Source: Laspinema sp. D2d | GTDB lineage: Bacteria; Cyanobacteriota; Cyanobacteriia; Cyanobacteriales; Laspinemataceae | Length of the DNA stretch: 64,000 nucleotides | Reading direction: 5' to 3' | Assembly (NCBI RefSeq): GCF_025370755.1 | Contig: NZ_JAMXFC010000026.1 | Span: 34,982 to 98,981, forward strand | Part shown: piece by piece, positions 35,045 to 45,502 of the stretch | Numbering within the stretch: position 1 is the first letter of the stretch | Layout of the letters: every line of letters starts with the position of its first letter | Notes under the pieces: generated by a model | The model's database searches: none | The model's input: only the letters and a program-made list of their open reading frames with translations | Told to the model about the DNA's origin: nothing | Program-made: the position numbers and the translations under genes

Positions 35045-35105
35045 AAAGGAGTGGGAGCATCTGGCCCCCTTTCCATAGGAGAGAACCCGATACTCCCACT
35101 CCTTT
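35045..35105. repeat. Inverted repeat AAAGGAGTGGGAG / CTCCCACTCCTTT
   Basis: Exact 13-base arms (35045-35057, 35093-35105) around 35 bases, between the convergent LmeA-like and GH57 genes. The GGAGTGGGAGC piece also occurs near 9060-9100 and 13662-13690, so this is another small dispersed family. A bidirectional terminator role is likely. Confidence 0.55.
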
Positions 35106-35155
35106 CCGGAATGGTCTTCCGGAATGGTCAAATTCATTTAGACTAGAAATAGAAA

Positions 35156-37390
35156 TTAGGGCATTTGAATGGGAATTAAATGATCCTCGGTAACCCCATC
35201 CTGGAATCGACCTCCGTTAGATAAGACGAGCATTAAATGAAGGGTCCAATCCGGATCGGTGGGTAAATCCGCCCAGGGAATGGCGATTTCTAGGCATTTA
35301 TTGAAAGCAACTTGGGCGCGACCCTTGCGGGGATGCCACTGATGATGGTCTCGTGCTTCCTGAAACCACACAGATTGACTCACTAAGTTGATGCCGAGAT
35401 GGTGATGGAACAGGTGGTTGAAGGGTTCGCGATCGGGGGGTTGTGCTAAAGGCATGGGACTGATACTCATGGGATGACCGGGATAGTACCACAATAAATT
35501 TAATTCCGGTGGACAATCTTTGCCAATTTCTGTCCCGGTTTTAAAATCAATTCGGAGATAGAAATGGAGGTGATCCACCCCATACCAAACCCGTTGAATG
35601 GCGCTGCTGCGATGCATAGTCCCCCGGGCACCGCCGATTTCAATGCGACCGGCTTTGTCCCAATCCTGTTCGTCTCCAATGCCATCAATAATGGGATGGA
35701 TAAAACTTTGGGGACGCCGATCGCCTTCTTGCTCATGGTCTTCCACCGGACGTAAGACAGTCTCCGGAACTGGCTCACCCAGTGCTTGATAGAGGGCGGC
35801 AATATGTTCCCGGAACAACTGATCGAACATGGCATCTTGGTTGGAGGAATGACCTTCGCCAAACCACCAGAACCAATCCGAACCCTCGGCAGCATACAAC
35901 GCTTCCCAGGCTTCCGGATTGGCTTCTTCCGTCGCTTCCGGATGTTGGGCCAGCATCTGCCGCGCTGGTTCTAACAAATCCCAGGCTTTATTTTTGGCCG
36001 GGTCACCAATCCAGGTTGTGAGACTGCCATCGACCCAAGATCCACTATGTAAACGACCACTTGGCAGCGTCGCCGTAGGAGGAAACTTCTCGATAAACTC
36101 CGCAACCGTAACTAACTCAATCTCTCCATGATGACTGAGTTTTTCATAAAGGGAATTTAAGAACGGTTCACCATCGCGGTTATAAAATTCCCAGCAGTTT
36201 TCTCCATCCAGGGCGATCGTCACTAACCAAGGCTGTTCTAACCCGCTTTCGGGACCGGCGGCTTGTCGCTGTTTTAGGGAATAAGCGATCGCCTCTAAAT
36301 GGCCCACCAAATCCGATGCCGCCCGCCTCGGTTCCATCGCACCATAGGTAAATCCAATCAAATCGGATAAGCGGTGATCTCGGAATACAATGGATAAATC
36401 CCCTTGGGGTGTTTCTAACCGATAAGGACGATACAAATATTCCGGTTCAAACAGATTCCCTGCGCCATCCCGATGGAAAAAGTGCTGCAAAGTCCAGCCT
36501 AAAACCGCTTCATCGGAACAGATCCATTTAAACCCTTGTTCGGCAATATAGGGTAAAATCTCAGGACTGACCGCTTGTTCCGAAGGCCATAACCCCCGGG
36601 GATTCTGGCCGAATCGCTCTTGATACATGGTCCAAGCTTTACTTAAGTGCCGAGGAATATCTTCGGACCACTGGAAGCGATGCTGGGGTAATTCCATGTG
36701 GGGAATCGCCACTCGACCCGCATTGGTATCCGCCAGTAACGGTAAAATCGGGTGGGTATAGGGGGAAGTAATTACCTCCAATTGACCCGATTCCTGCATC
36801 TGACGATGTTGGGGGATAATTTTGCTGATAATCTCCCGCTGTTTGGAATAGATGCGCTGGCGATCGCTCAGGGTGAAATTCCGACCTTGTTTTAACCAAG
36901 CTTCAATTTCCGGGTCATCCCAAAAAATCGGGTCAATCCAAGCGAGATTGTGCCATGCCAGCAAATCCCCATACTCGCGATCGCCCCAATGTTCCAAACA
37001 CCATCCCCGGCCCTCGTTCTGCCGTTGGGCGTACAATTCAGCGTAGCGGGGATGGGGATCGATTAAGGTGCGATGGTTCCCGTCAAAGAAATGCTCGACA
37101 ATAAAATGTTTCTGTTCCAGGTTAAGCTGGTCTTCTCGGGTGAGGGCGGCAGTCAGGTAAGGATCAAATGCCGTGCCTTCGATATAGTCTTCTAGCTGTA
37201 AAATCAAGGACGGTACTAAGTTCACCGTTTGACGGAGTTTAGGATACCGATTCAAGATCAGCACTAAATCTAAATAATCTTTCGTGCCGTGTAGACGAAC
37301 CCAAGGCAATCGATACTGACCCCCAATTCGGCTTTTATAGAGGGGCTGATGCTGATGCCAAATAAAAGCAACATAGAGCGGGTGAGGCAT
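35156..37390 (-). CDS. Glycoside hydrolase family 57 enzyme
   Basis: 744 residues from ATG (MPHPLYVAFIWHQHQPLYK); an upstream ATG would add 20 residues of weak sequence. GH57 enzymes act on alpha-glucans as amylases, amylopullulanases, branching enzymes or 4-alpha-glucanotransferases. The HQHQP motif (residues ~12-16) is GH57 motif 1. The nucleophile Glu is in GLWPSEQAVSPEIL (near 285) and the acid/base Asp in TIALDGENCWEFY (near 395). The C-terminal ~150 residues form a beta-rich domain (WYGVDHLHFYLRIDF) like those in the larger amylopullulanase-type members. I cannot fix the exact reaction. No signal peptide, so cytoplasmic glycogen metabolism is likely. Confidence 0.9.
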   Translation of the reverse strand: MPHPLYVAFIWHQHQPLYKSRIGGQYRLPWVRLHGTKDYLDLVLILNRYPKLRQTVNLVPSLILQLEDYIEGTAFDPYLTAALTREDQLNLEQKHFIVEHFFDGNHRTLIDPHPRYAELYAQRQNEGRGWCLEHWGDREYGDLLAWHNLAWIDPIFWDDPEIEAWLKQGRNFTLSDRQRIYSKQREIISKIIPQHRQMQESGQLEVITSPYTHPILPLLADTNAGRVAIPHMELPQHRFQWSEDIPRHLSKAWTMYQERFGQNPRGLWPSEQAVSPEILPYIAEQGFKWICSDEAVLGWTLQHFFHRDGAGNLFEPEYLYRPYRLETPQGDLSIVFRDHRLSDLIGFTYGAMEPRRAASDLVGHLEAIAYSLKQRQAAGPESGLEQPWLVTIALDGENCWEFYNRDGEPFLNSLYEKLSHHGEIELVTVAEFIEKFPPTATLPSGRLHSGSWVDGSLTTWIGDPAKNKAWDLLEPARQMLAQHPEATEEANPEAWEALYAAEGSDWFWWFGEGHSSNQDAMFDQLFREHIAALYQALGEPVPETVLRPVEDHEQEGDRRPQSFIHPIIDGIGDEQDWDKAGRIEIGGARGTMHRSSAIQRVWYGVDHLHFYLRIDFKTGTEIGKDCPPELNLLWYYPGHPMSISPMPLAQPPDREPFNHLFHHHLGINLVSQSVWFQEARDHHQWHPRKGRAQVAFNKCLEIAIPWADLPTDPDWTLHLMLVLSNGGRFQDGVTEDHLIPIQMP

Positions 37391-37512
37391 AGTAAGAAGA
37401 AGTGATGAGGACAGGAGATGGCGATCGCTGGTCAGGGTTGAAGGGTTCATCGCACAGACTGCTTGCGGGTGAACATTCCTAACCGACCTGCGATCGTCAA
37501 TTCCTTCTGAAC

Positions 37513-37755
37513 TTACAGCACTTGTTCCACTTCAGCAATCTCAGGGATGCATTCGCGTAATTTGCGTTCGATCCCCATTCTTAAAGTCATGGCAGAACTC
37601 GGGCAGGATCCGCAGGCTCCTTGGAGTCGCAGCTTGACAATTGGACCCTCTAGTTCTACGAGTTCGACATTTCCGCCATCGGCCATCAAGTAGGGGCGCA
37701 GTTCATCTAATACAGTTTCGACATTTTCCGAAGTTAGTGCCAATGTTGCAGACAT
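37513..37755 (-). CDS. Nfu-type Fe-S scaffold protein (NifU C-terminal domain)
   Basis: 80-residue protein ([20 protein letters not shown]) that is just the NifU C-terminal domain, carrying the CxxC motif in [13 protein letters not shown]. It assembles and passes [4Fe-4S] or [2Fe-2S] clusters; in cyanobacteria the small Nfu protein is essential for photosystem I cluster supply. The frame can be extended 32 residues upstream without a plausible start, so this ATG is chosen. Length equals typical cyanobacterial Nfu (~76-80). It lies 122 bp from the GH57 gene start and on the same strand. Confidence 0.93.
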   Translation of the reverse strand: MSATLALTSENVETVLDELRPYLMADGGNVELVELEGPIVKLRLQGACGSCPSSAMTLRMGIERKLRECIPEIAEVEQVL

Positions 37756-37959
37756 AAATTCTCCTGGTTTTGGTTTATGGTCCTGTCCAAATTTTAACGG
37801 TTCTGGGGAACGGGTGAGGGGCGATCGCCGATCGGGTTGAGGAACAGGCAAAATTTTGGCCGTGAACCCCAGATTTCACAGATTTTCACCGAGGGGGATC
37901 TGCACTCAGTCTGGGGATCCCGGAATCTGGGTCACCCCAGACCCCTGAGTTTTGGCGAT

Positions 37960-38610
37960 TTAAACCATTGCCGGTTCTAAGAGTTTAATGTTAGAGAAAT
38001 TGAACTCCGTGGCGGTTACGGTGTCATTTTCTTTGGAGTGGATGACTTGATGGGTCATCAGGTAATAGTCTCCAAATTTTTCGTAGTTGTCCTCAAAGTC
38101 AAGTTCTCGGATCAAGTCGTTGGTTTGAGCATTGCGGAAGACGACATGATAGCGCGTGGCAACATAGCCCTCCCCCGTATCCAGACTTTCGGCAGTATCA
38201 ATCGTAAATGCCATCCGACCCATGACTCGGCTGACTTGACAGATTTCGGTCCCTCGGATTTTGTAGTTAGACCCCATCGCATCCCCTTTCACCAGGATTT
38301 CGATGGCATCCGTGTCATCGGATTCCCCGGCGCTAAAGCTATTTTTGCCGTGGGCATCCTCAAATTTGCTCCGTTTGCGGTGGGTCACGATATCCCGCAA
38401 TTGGGTATAAACGCTTTGTTGCACCTCTTCCTGGTCGATTCCGCTAACTTCTACGGTGAGATCGCCTTTAATGTGGATTTGGCCGGTATAGGTTTCTTCT
38501 CCCTGCTTAACTTGGAGTTCAGCACGATATCCTGGAAAGTTCGAGTCCCAGGTGTAACGGTTTTCGTAGGCGGCGCGAAATAAATCACGGGGGTTCGTTT
38601 GTTCGGTCAT
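37960..38610 (-). CDS. DUF3386 family protein
   Basis: 216 residues, soluble, no signal peptide. Starts MTEQTNPRDLFRAAYENRYT and reads as an all-beta protein with repeated strands (FPGYRAELQVKQGEETYTGQ, DLTVEVSGIDQEEVQQSVYT, FGDYYLMTHQVIHSKENDTV). I recognise the pattern as DUF3386, a family nearly confined to cyanobacteria and plastid-bearing plants, with no known function. Length fits the family. Neighbours are the Nfu scaffold downstream and a histidine kinase upstream with 167 bp between, and nothing indicates an operon. Confidence 0.82.
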   Translation of the reverse strand: MTEQTNPRDLFRAAYENRYTWDSNFPGYRAELQVKQGEETYTGQIHIKGDLTVEVSGIDQEEVQQSVYTQLRDIVTHRKRSKFEDAHGKNSFSAGESDDTDAIEILVKGDAMGSNYKIRGTEICQVSRVMGRMAFTIDTAESLDTGEGYVATRYHVVFRNAQTNDLIRELDFEDNYEKFGDYYLMTHQVIHSKENDTVTATEFNFSNIKLLEPAMV

Positions 38611-38777
38611 GTTTGCCCTTAGTTTTTCAATGTTGTCCTCCTTTTAGGGTACAAGCTGACTGGGTGGGTTGTGGTATCAGACTCAAGGGACTCGTCGTCT
38701 GGGGTGCGCCCACTCCGGGGACACAACCGATGTTAGAAACCGGGTTTTTTACGCCTGTCTGCCCAGGAATCCCTCCC

Positions 38778-40139
38778 CTATCCGCGCTCTTCTCGGATCG
38801 GAGTGGACTGAAGATTGAGGGCAGGGCTAATCTCCGGGGAAGATTTAGAACTGAAGCAAGGGGCGGCTAGGGGCAAGTCCACGGTTACAGTGGATCCGAG
38901 TCCTTCCCCCATACTATAAAAATGAATCTCACCGCCCATGCCTTCGATAATTTTTTTGGAAAGGGCTAGACCCAGCCCTGTTCCGGGGTAGGGACTGGTA
39001 TAGGCTTCATGAACTCGAAAAAACGGTTCAAAGAGTCGGGATTGATATTCTAGGGGAACGCCGATTCCCGTATCAGAAATGCGAATTTCTATCCCATTGA
39101 AAGGGTCAGCCTCCTCCTTTATCACTTTGTGAGCGATGGTTTCCGCTTCAATGATAATGCCCCCTTGATGGGTAAATTTAATCGCATTCCCCACTAGATT
39201 TAACATGACTTGCAGCAACTGGTTTTCATTCCCTTGTAAGAAAATATTGCGGGAATTAGAAGGTTGGATAATTTTAAACGTAAGCTGTTTAGATTCAATT
39301 TGATTGAAGGCACAGCGTTCGATATTTTTTAAAAGCTTATGTAAATTAACGGGACTGAGTTCTAGTTCGATAATAGGAATGGTTTTGGGTTTATTGAAAT
39401 CCAAAACGTCATTAATCATGTGGAGGAAGTGGAGGGCGCTATGGTGAGCTTCATGGATAAATTCTCGTTGCTCTTCGCTATCGTCTACCATATCATCGAG
39501 AATGAGTTGCAGAAATCCGATGATATGGTTCAGGGGAGTTCGGAATTCGTGGGAAATCTTGCCCAAAAAATCATGTTTGAGGCGGGCGGCTTCTTGGGCT
39601 TGTTGTCGGGCTTCTTGGAGTTGATGATAGAGGGTTGCTGAGGCGATCGCACTTCCCGCTTGCTTGGCAACTTCTTGGACTAATTCGATTTCTGCCTCAC
39701 TCCAGAGGAGGGGACAAGGCTCTTGATTCAGTTGCGATTTATGGACTTTGTGATACAAAACGATCGCCCCATTGGGTCGATCTTCATAAGCTGTAGGAAC
39801 AATCAAAGTAGAATACCGTTCGCCATTTTCTTGGGGTAGGCTTGTATCCACTAGGACAGGTTCAAGGGTGGCGATCGCCCTGCCAATTTCTGGACATTCC
39901 TCTAGTCTGACTTCCCATCCTAACATCGAAGCCATTGCCTGTTGCTGATACTCCGCTACCACCTTTAAAGGCTGATTCTCCTCCTGATAGGAATAAATAA
40001 TACAACGGCTTGCACTCAGTCCACTCCCTAAATCTCGGGCAGTTTGCTGCCAAATTCGCTCCAAGTTAGACGTGCGATGGATACTTTTCGCGATTTGGAG
40101 TAGTAGCTGTTGTGATTTCTTCGATTGTTGCTCAGACAT
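38778..40139 (-). CDS. GAF sensor histidine kinase, copy 1
   Basis: 453-residue soluble two-component sensor kinase. A GAF domain (~20-170; LSASRCIIYSYQEENQPLKV, YEDRPNGAIVLYH) is followed by a coiled linker (LYHQLQEARQQAQEAARLKH) and the HisKA dimerisation domain with phospho-accepting His197 (FLGKISHEFRTPLNH). The ATPase domain has the N box (NLVGNAIKFTH), G1 (ISDTGIGVP) and G2 (GTGLGLALSKKIIEGMGGEI). There is no receiver domain and no response regulator in the neighbourhood, so it is an orphan kinase. The kinase at 40638-42476 has the same GAF-HisKA-HATPase core with matching motifs. Signal unknown; the GAF resembles the phytochrome-like 'cyanobacterial GAF' type but lacks an evident bilin Cys context. 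Confidence 0.92.
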   Translation of the reverse strand: MSEQQSKKSQQLLLQIAKSIHRTSNLERIWQQTARDLGSGLSASRCIIYSYQEENQPLKVVAEYQQQAMASMLGWEVRLEECPEIGRAIATLEPVLVDTSLPQENGERYSTLIVPTAYEDRPNGAIVLYHKVHKSQLNQEPCPLLWSEAEIELVQEVAKQAGSAIASATLYHQLQEARQQAQEAARLKHDFLGKISHEFRTPLNHIIGFLQLILDDMVDDSEEQREFIHEAHHSALHFLHMINDVLDFNKPKTIPIIELELSPVNLHKLLKNIERCAFNQIESKQLTFKIIQPSNSRNIFLQGNENQLLQVMLNLVGNAIKFTHQGGIIIEAETIAHKVIKEEADPFNGIEIRISDTGIGVPLEYQSRLFEPFFRVHEAYTSPYPGTGLGLALSKKIIEGMGGEIHFYSMGEGLGSTVTVDLPLAAPCFSSKSSPEISPALNLQSTPIREERG

Positions 40140-40637
40140 GACACCCTTCCCCTAATCGGCTGATCTCGCCGAACGTTACATAATCTTTCTAATCATCATT
40201 TAAAGACTCGTCAGTATTGATCCTAATCGCTTTGGGAGGATTGTTCACTCAAATCCAGGAAAAAGAAGCGCCGGAGATTTATCCTGCCAACGGGCTACCG
40301 GAAAGCGGTATATATTTAAGCCCACTGGAATTCTTGCATAATCTTTCTCTCCCTGACCAGTGTCTTGTAGGAGCTTTATAAAATCTTTAGGAAAGATAAT
40401 TTAATCCTCCTCTTCTGTCAACCGTACAATTACGGAAGTGCTTAGGGTTGAGCCGACTTAACCCCCGGGCGATCGTGTAAAGATATCGTGAAGCCCCCCA
40501 AGCTCTTTGTCTAAGGCGATCGCTCCTCTTGTGCTGTTCAAACCCCTGCCTCTGTCGGGACAATATTTCATCCCAATTCAACGAAATAATGGCAATGATT
40601 TAGAGATGATTTTTCCCCGAAATCCGGGAGGAACCCC
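40140..40637. other. 498-bp gap between the two kinases
   Basis: Contains GCGATCGC-type sites, an AT-rich centre and an open stretch of about 64 codons on the minus strand that has no ribosome site or recognisable protein. I see no RNA, terminator or mobile sequence I could support. Confidence 0.4.
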
Positions 40638-42476
40638 TTACAGTAATAAATCAAGGGATTCGGAATTTGGGGTGAAAATCATCACAGGTTTTTGATAAAG
40701 CAAGACGGTAAAAGTTACCGTCGAACCGAGTCCTTCCCCCATGCTATAGAAATTAACTGTTCCCCCCATTGCTTCGATCAGCCGTTGGGAAATCGCTAGT
40801 CCTAATCCCGTCCCTCCATATCGCCGGGTTCGTTCCCCATCCACTTGAGAAAACGATTGAAAGAGTTTATCTTGTTGATCCAGAGAAACGCCGATGCCGG
40901 TATCAGCAACAGCAATGGAAACCATGCCGGGAAACTCTTGGTTTTGAAAAAATACGGGGTATTCGATGAGTTCAGCGGTAATAGTGATTCCTCCTTCATG
41001 GGTAAACTTAATAGCATTTCCCACTAAGTTAAAGAGAACCTGTAACAACCGTTGATAGTTCCCGTAGAGAATTATTTCATCTTCTGTACGGGGTTTATAA
41101 ACCTGAAAACTTAAATTTTTTTCCTGTCCGTGAGCGCGAGCATGATTTTCAATTCCGGTTAAGAGTTCATCCAGTTTCACCGGAACTAAATCGAGTTCCA
41201 TTTTGCCCGCTTCAATTTTGGCAATATCCAAAACATCATTAATTAAATTGAGGAGATGGACCGCACTGCGATAGGCTTCTTTAATAAATTCTTGTTTTTC
41301 TTCTTCATCTTCTGCCATATCATCCACGATTAATTTGAGGAACCCGATAATGCCATTGAGGGGGGTCCGCAGTTCGTGGGAGGTATTGGCGAGAAACTGA
41401 CTTTTGATCTGGGAAATTTCTTCGGCTTTTTGACGAGCGTCTTCTAATTCTTCGTAGAGGGTGGCATGAGCGATCGCCGTGCCGACTTGTTCAGCGAGTT
41501 CCTGGACTAACTCAATTTCGGCCATACTCCAGGGACGCAACGGGGTATTTTTGGCTGATTCCGCCGGATTTGCCTCAACGGGTGGGTTCGGGAGGATACC
41601 GGGGCGATCGAGACAAATTAAGCCATTGGGTCGATCTTGGTAGCTGGTTGCCACCACTAACATAGACTCAGGTTCCGAGGCGATCGCCTCTTCGGGACCC
41701 ACAACCATTGCCATTTGAGTCAGCAACACCTGATTTAGAGCGGGATGCTCTGCTAGATAAAGGTCCTGCCCTTGTAGGGTGGGTAAAGGTGGCGTAATGT
41801 ATTCAGCCACCACTCGGACTTTCAAGCTTCCCGGCTGGTAGGGACAAATCATACAACGGCTGACCCCCAATGCCAACCCCAAACCTTGAACCGTTTCGTT
41901 CCAGATGGTATCGAGGTCTAGGGTACGCCGAATCTTGCGCGCCATTTCCCCGAGAAGTTTCTGATAGAGTTCCGATCCCGGAGGTAAAGTCCGGCGAATA
42001 CTCCCTACAATGCTACTGAGGAATTTGTGATGCAGATCTAAGTGATTCGACGCGATCGCCTGGGGATTGCCCGATTGCTCCTCCTGCCCCCAGAGGAGCG
42101 CATTGGGCAGTAATCGTCCTATTACCAGCACTTCAAGCGGTTCTCCTTGAGGGGGAAAAATCGGACTGATCGCCAGTTCAAATAAGAAGTATTGATCGCC
42201 ATAGCGAAACGGATAGCTAAACCGCTCAGGAATCCGGGAGTTTAACACCCGTTCGACCCGTTCTAAATAAGGGGTGATGCTTAAAGGTTTAAACTGATCT
42301 CCCACGAAAGTGCCGACGATTTCCTGGGAATTTAACCCGTAATGTTCAGCATTTGACCAATAAAATCCTCGATATAAACCCGAGGCATCTTGAGTAAATG
42401 CCAGTTGTGCGCCTAGCGATCGCAACCAACTCGAATCATTTTCCGCTGGATAAGCTGGGGGTGTAGAGTCATTCAC
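40638..42476 (-). CDS. PAS-GAF sensor histidine kinase, copy 2
   Basis: 612 residues from GTG. The N-terminal ~135 residues look like a PAS domain (LAFTQDASGLYRGFYWSNAE, RYGDQYFLFELAISPIFP). A GAF domain follows (~170-345; VSRCMICPYQPGSLKVRVVA, YQDRPNGLICLDRPG), then HisKA with His367 (FLANTSHELRTPLNG), the N box (NLVGNAIKFTHEGG), G1 (VADTGIGVS) and G2 (GGTGLGLAISQRLIEAMGG). It shares its core with the kinase 498 bp downstream, and the two GAF-kinase cores clearly come from one duplication; this copy alone has the PAS domain. No response regulator is adjacent. Cytoplasmic; ligand unknown. Confidence 0.92.
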   Translation of the reverse strand: MNDSTPPAYPAENDSSWLRSLGAQLAFTQDASGLYRGFYWSNAEHYGLNSQEIVGTFVGDQFKPLSITPYLERVERVLNSRIPERFSYPFRYGDQYFLFELAISPIFPPQGEPLEVLVIGRLLPNALLWGQEEQSGNPQAIASNHLDLHHKFLSSIVGSIRRTLPPGSELYQKLLGEMARKIRRTLDLDTIWNETVQGLGLALGVSRCMICPYQPGSLKVRVVAEYITPPLPTLQGQDLYLAEHPALNQVLLTQMAMVVGPEEAIASEPESMLVVATSYQDRPNGLICLDRPGILPNPPVEANPAESAKNTPLRPWSMAEIELVQELAEQVGTAIAHATLYEELEDARQKAEEISQIKSQFLANTSHELRTPLNGIIGFLKLIVDDMAEDEEEKQEFIKEAYRSAVHLLNLINDVLDIAKIEAGKMELDLVPVKLDELLTGIENHARAHGQEKNLSFQVYKPRTEDEIILYGNYQRLLQVLFNLVGNAIKFTHEGGITITAELIEYPVFFQNQEFPGMVSIAVADTGIGVSLDQQDKLFQSFSQVDGERTRRYGGTGLGLAISQRLIEAMGGTVNFYSMGEGLGSTVTFTVLLYQKPVMIFTPNSESLDLLL

Positions 42477-42594
42477 GGCACGGGAAAAATCATCACCAAA
42501 TAGGGCATCACCAGGGTTTCAAAACCCATTCTTTCTACCGATCCACAACCGGAGGCCATTGATTAAGTACCCCGACTAAAATTGGCATTGCATC

Positions 42595-42825
42595 TCAATC
42601 ATTCCACTCTCCACGGGGGGGAACTGGCGGATTGCGGGTCAAATTGCGGGTCAATTCATCATCGCGACTGGTATCCCCGCGTAACCATTGTCGCAGGGCT
42701 GTTTCAATGACTTTGCTCGGATCGTTGGTCAAATGACTGACGCGATCGAGCAGTTCGGGATCGATATGGATCGAAATCTCTACTTTTTCGGGGTTGCGAC
42801 TATATTGCACAGCCTGATCGTTCAT
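42595..42825 (-). CDS. Ribbon-helix-helix (CopG/Arc-type) DNA-binding protein
   Basis: 76 residues from the ATG (MNDQAVQYSRNPEKV). The segment KVEISIHIDPELLDRVSHLT then DPSKVIETALRQWL is a ribbon-helix-helix motif as found in CopG/CcdA-like antitoxins and small repressors. The acidic Asn/Arg-rich tail (DDELTRNLTRNPPVPPRGEW) looks flexible. The open frame could extend 29 residues upstream to a TTG, but the ATG gives the normal size. No toxin gene is adjacent on the minus strand: the next gene downstream is 118 bp away and is... the histidine kinase lies upstream in gene order. It may be an orphan antitoxin or a regulator. Confidence 0.65.
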   Translation of the reverse strand: MNDQAVQYSRNPEKVEISIHIDPELLDRVSHLTNDPSKVIETALRQWLRGDTSRDDELTRNLTRNPPVPPRGEWND

Positions 42826-43459
42826 ACAGTTGTAAATTTCTAAACTGGGGTATAAGGTTACACGGCCCTCGTGAAAGCGTGCCGGTTCAAAATTCAAGTC
42901 CCGTGCACTCAATACGGCTCTGGTGAGTCAGCAGTGAACAACCGCAGGAGAACTCCGGTGCATCAGGACCCGAGCATCCCTGGGATGTCATCCTATCTAT
43001 TGTACGATGCTGCTTCCAATCTATCTACTGAGTATTAATTCATCTTGTGGGATAACGAGATGATTCCCTGGGGTGCTAACTCGCAACTTTATAGCCAACT
43101 TGCGTAAGAGTTAGGCTCTCTTAATCTCCCTAATCTGCGGATTGAGGGCTTACCCTTGAGCGGTGGAGTTGTTTTTTCAGGCAAGTGGGTTGCAATAGAC
43201 GTCATGAATTTAGACCCTGGATGCGATTCCTTCATCAAATTCTGTTAATAATCACCGCGCAAATGCGATCGGACGATCGCCAAAGAGGAAACTGCTCAAA
43301 GGGGGACCGTCTGGATCCGAAAAGTATTAAAATGTGTTAAGAAATAGGGTGAGGGCAAGGGAATCGCCGGAGTCTAAATGACCGGGGGTGACGACCCTTG
43401 TTAAAACCATCTTGCCCATTGCATCCGAAGCCTATCGCGCCGATAACTGACAAAAGCGT
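42826..43459. other. 634-bp gap upstream of lepA
   Basis: No gene, RNA or strong terminator seen. A small CGCAA/TTGCG hairpin occurs near 43083-43106 and GCGATCG-type sites near 43267. It must contain the promoters of lepA and of the divergent RHH gene, but I cannot fix their positions. Confidence 0.4.
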
Positions 43460-45271
43460 ATGACCGACGTTCCTGTATCTCGTATTCGTAACTTTTCAAT
43501 CATTGCTCATATCGACCACGGAAAATCCACCTTGGCTGACCGTCTCCTCCAGGTGACCGGCACAGTGGAAAAACGGGCCATGAAGCAACAGTTCCTTGAT
43601 AACATGGAACTGGAACGGGAGCGCGGCATTACGATTAAGCTGCAAGCGGCCCGGATGAACTATCAGGCAAACGATGGGGAAAAATACGTCCTCAATTTAA
43701 TCGATACCCCGGGTCACGTGGATTTTTCCTACGAAGTCTCCCGATCGCTGGCGGCTTGCGAAGGGGCGCTGTTGGTGGTGGATGCGTCCCAAGGGGTGGA
43801 GGCCCAAACCCTGGCTAACCTGTATTTAGCCCTGGAATATGATTTAGCAATTATTCCAGTTTTGAATAAAATTGACCTGCCGGGAGCAGAACCGGAACGG
43901 GTTAAAAATGAAATTGAACAAATTATTGGGTTAGATTGCTCCAATGCCATTCTCGCTTCCGCAAAAGAGGGGATCGGAGTGGATGAGATTTTGGAGGCGA
44001 TCGTCAATCGGATTCCCGCGCCTAAAGATACGGTGAATGCTCCCTTACGGGCGTTGATTTTTGATAGTTATTACGATGCCTATCGCGGGGCGATCGCCTA
44101 TTTTCGCGTGATGGATGGGACCCTCAAAAAAGGCGATCGGGTCCGCCTCATGGTCGCCGGTAAGGAATATGATGCCGACGAAATCGGCGTACTCTCCCCT
44201 ACCCAACAACCCCTAGATGAACTCCACGCCGGAGAAGTGGGCTATCTCGCCGCTGCCATCAAAACCGTCGAAGATGCCCGGGTTGGGGATACCATCACCT
44301 TGGCTAAAGAACCGGCAGAAACCCCCCTCCCGGGCTACACCGAAGCGAATCCAATGGTGTTCTGTGGCCTATTTCCCACGGATGCAGACCAATTTGAGGA
44401 CCTGCGCGAAGCCCTGCAACGGCTTAAACTCAACGATGCCGCCCTCTCTTATGAACCGGAAACCTCCAGCGCGATGGGGTTTGGTTTCCGGTGCGGATTC
44501 CTGGGACTGCTGCACATGGAAATCGTCCAGGAACGCCTAGAACGCGAGTATGACCTGGATTTAATCACCACGGCCCCCTCGGTGGTTTATCTGGTCACAA
44601 AAATCAACGGGGAAAAGGTTTACGTTGATAATCCCAGTCTTTTGCCCGGTCCTCAAGAACGGGAAAAAATTGAGGAGCCTTATGTGCGCGTGGAGATGAT
44701 TACCCCAGAAACCTACGTGGGGGCTTTAATGGAACTCTGTCAGACTCGCCGTGGGGAGTTTACGGATATGAAGTACCTGACCCCGGACCGGACTACGTTG
44801 GTGTATGAGTTGCCGTTGGCAGAGGTGGTGACGGACTTTTTTGACCAGATGAAGTCGCGATCGCGCGGGTATGCCAGCATGGAATATCACGTCATTGGCT
44901 ACCGAGAGAATCCGTTGGTGCGGATGGATATTTTGATTAAAAATGATCTCGTGGATGCCCTAGCGATGATTGTTCACCGGGATAAAGCCTATGTCATGGG
45001 TCGCGCCTTGGTAGAAAAACTCAAGGAATTGATCCCCCGCCATCAATTTAAGGTCCCACTCCAAGCCTCGATTGGGTCTCGGGTGATTGCCAGTGAAAAT
45101 ATTCCCGCCCTGCGAAAGGATGTGTTAGCCAAATGTTATGGCGGGGACATCTCCCGGAAGAAGAAACTACTGAAAAAGCAAGCGAAGGGTAAGAAACGCC
45201 TCAAGGCGATCGGGACCGTTGATGTCCCCCAGGAAGCATTTATGGCTGTCCTCAAGCTCGATCGGGGTTAA
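43460..45271 (+). CDS. lepA: Elongation factor 4
   Basis: 603-residue translational GTPase EF4, which acts on stalled or mispositioned ribosomes. The GTP-binding motifs are intact: G1 [15 protein letters not shown] (residues ~15-29), G2 RGITIK, G3 DTPGHVDF, G4 NKIDLPGA. Domains II-V and the EF4-specific C-terminal domain follow, with the basic tail [20 protein letters not shown]. Start [20 protein letters not shown] is standard. Length matches the family (~600). It is monocistronic, ending at a clear rho-independent terminator (45475-45502). Confidence 0.97.
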   Translation: MTDVPVSRIRNFSIIAHIDHGKSTLADRLLQVTGTVEKRAMKQQFLDNMELERERGITIKLQAARMNYQANDGEKYVLNLIDTPGHVDFSYEVSRSLAACEGALLVVDASQGVEAQTLANLYLALEYDLAIIPVLNKIDLPGAEPERVKNEIEQIIGLDCSNAILASAKEGIGVDEILEAIVNRIPAPKDTVNAPLRALIFDSYYDAYRGAIAYFRVMDGTLKKGDRVRLMVAGKEYDADEIGVLSPTQQPLDELHAGEVGYLAAAIKTVEDARVGDTITLAKEPAETPLPGYTEANPMVFCGLFPTDADQFEDLREALQRLKLNDAALSYEPETSSAMGFGFRCGFLGLLHMEIVQERLEREYDLDLITTAPSVVYLVTKINGEKVYVDNPSLLPGPQEREKIEEPYVRVEMITPETYVGALMELCQTRRGEFTDMKYLTPDRTTLVYELPLAEVVTDFFDQMKSRSRGYASMEYHVIGYRENPLVRMDILIKNDLVDALAMIVHRDKAYVMGRALVEKLKELIPRHQFKVPLQASIGSRVIASENIPALRKDVLAKCYGGDISRKKKLLKKQAKGKKRLKAIGTVDVPQEAFMAVLKLDRG

Positions 45272-45474
45272 AACAAAACTCCCAGTTTTAAGGGTTTTAT
45301 AGCAATTTTCCCCTTCATGAGGTACGTCTATTCGATCCCGCCTAGCCCCCCTTTCTAAGGGGGGAACCTAGAAAGTCCCTTTGGGAAAGGAGGATTTAGG
45401 GGGGTCCTTAATGGATTTGACCACCAAAAGAAAGGCTATATAACAAAACGTAAAGTTTTAATTAACTTTGCTTC

Positions 45475-45502
45475 AAAAGCGCCGAAAAGGGCGCTTTTTT
45501 TG
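45475..45502 (+). terminator. Rho-independent terminator after lepA
   Basis: AAAAGCGCC (45475-45483) and GGCGCTTTT (45490-45498) form a stem around GAAAAG, followed by a run of T's (45495-45501). It lies 204 bases after the lepA stop and before uxs. The gap 45272-45583 also holds a GC-rich palindromic repeat (~45340-45410: CCCCCCTTTCTAAGGGGGG, then TCCCTTTGGGAAAGGAG) and nothing else. Confidence 0.85.

Noticed and set aside
40387..40581. 64-codon minus-strand frame between the two kinases.
   Set aside because: No ribosome site, biased Arg-rich composition and no recognisable family.
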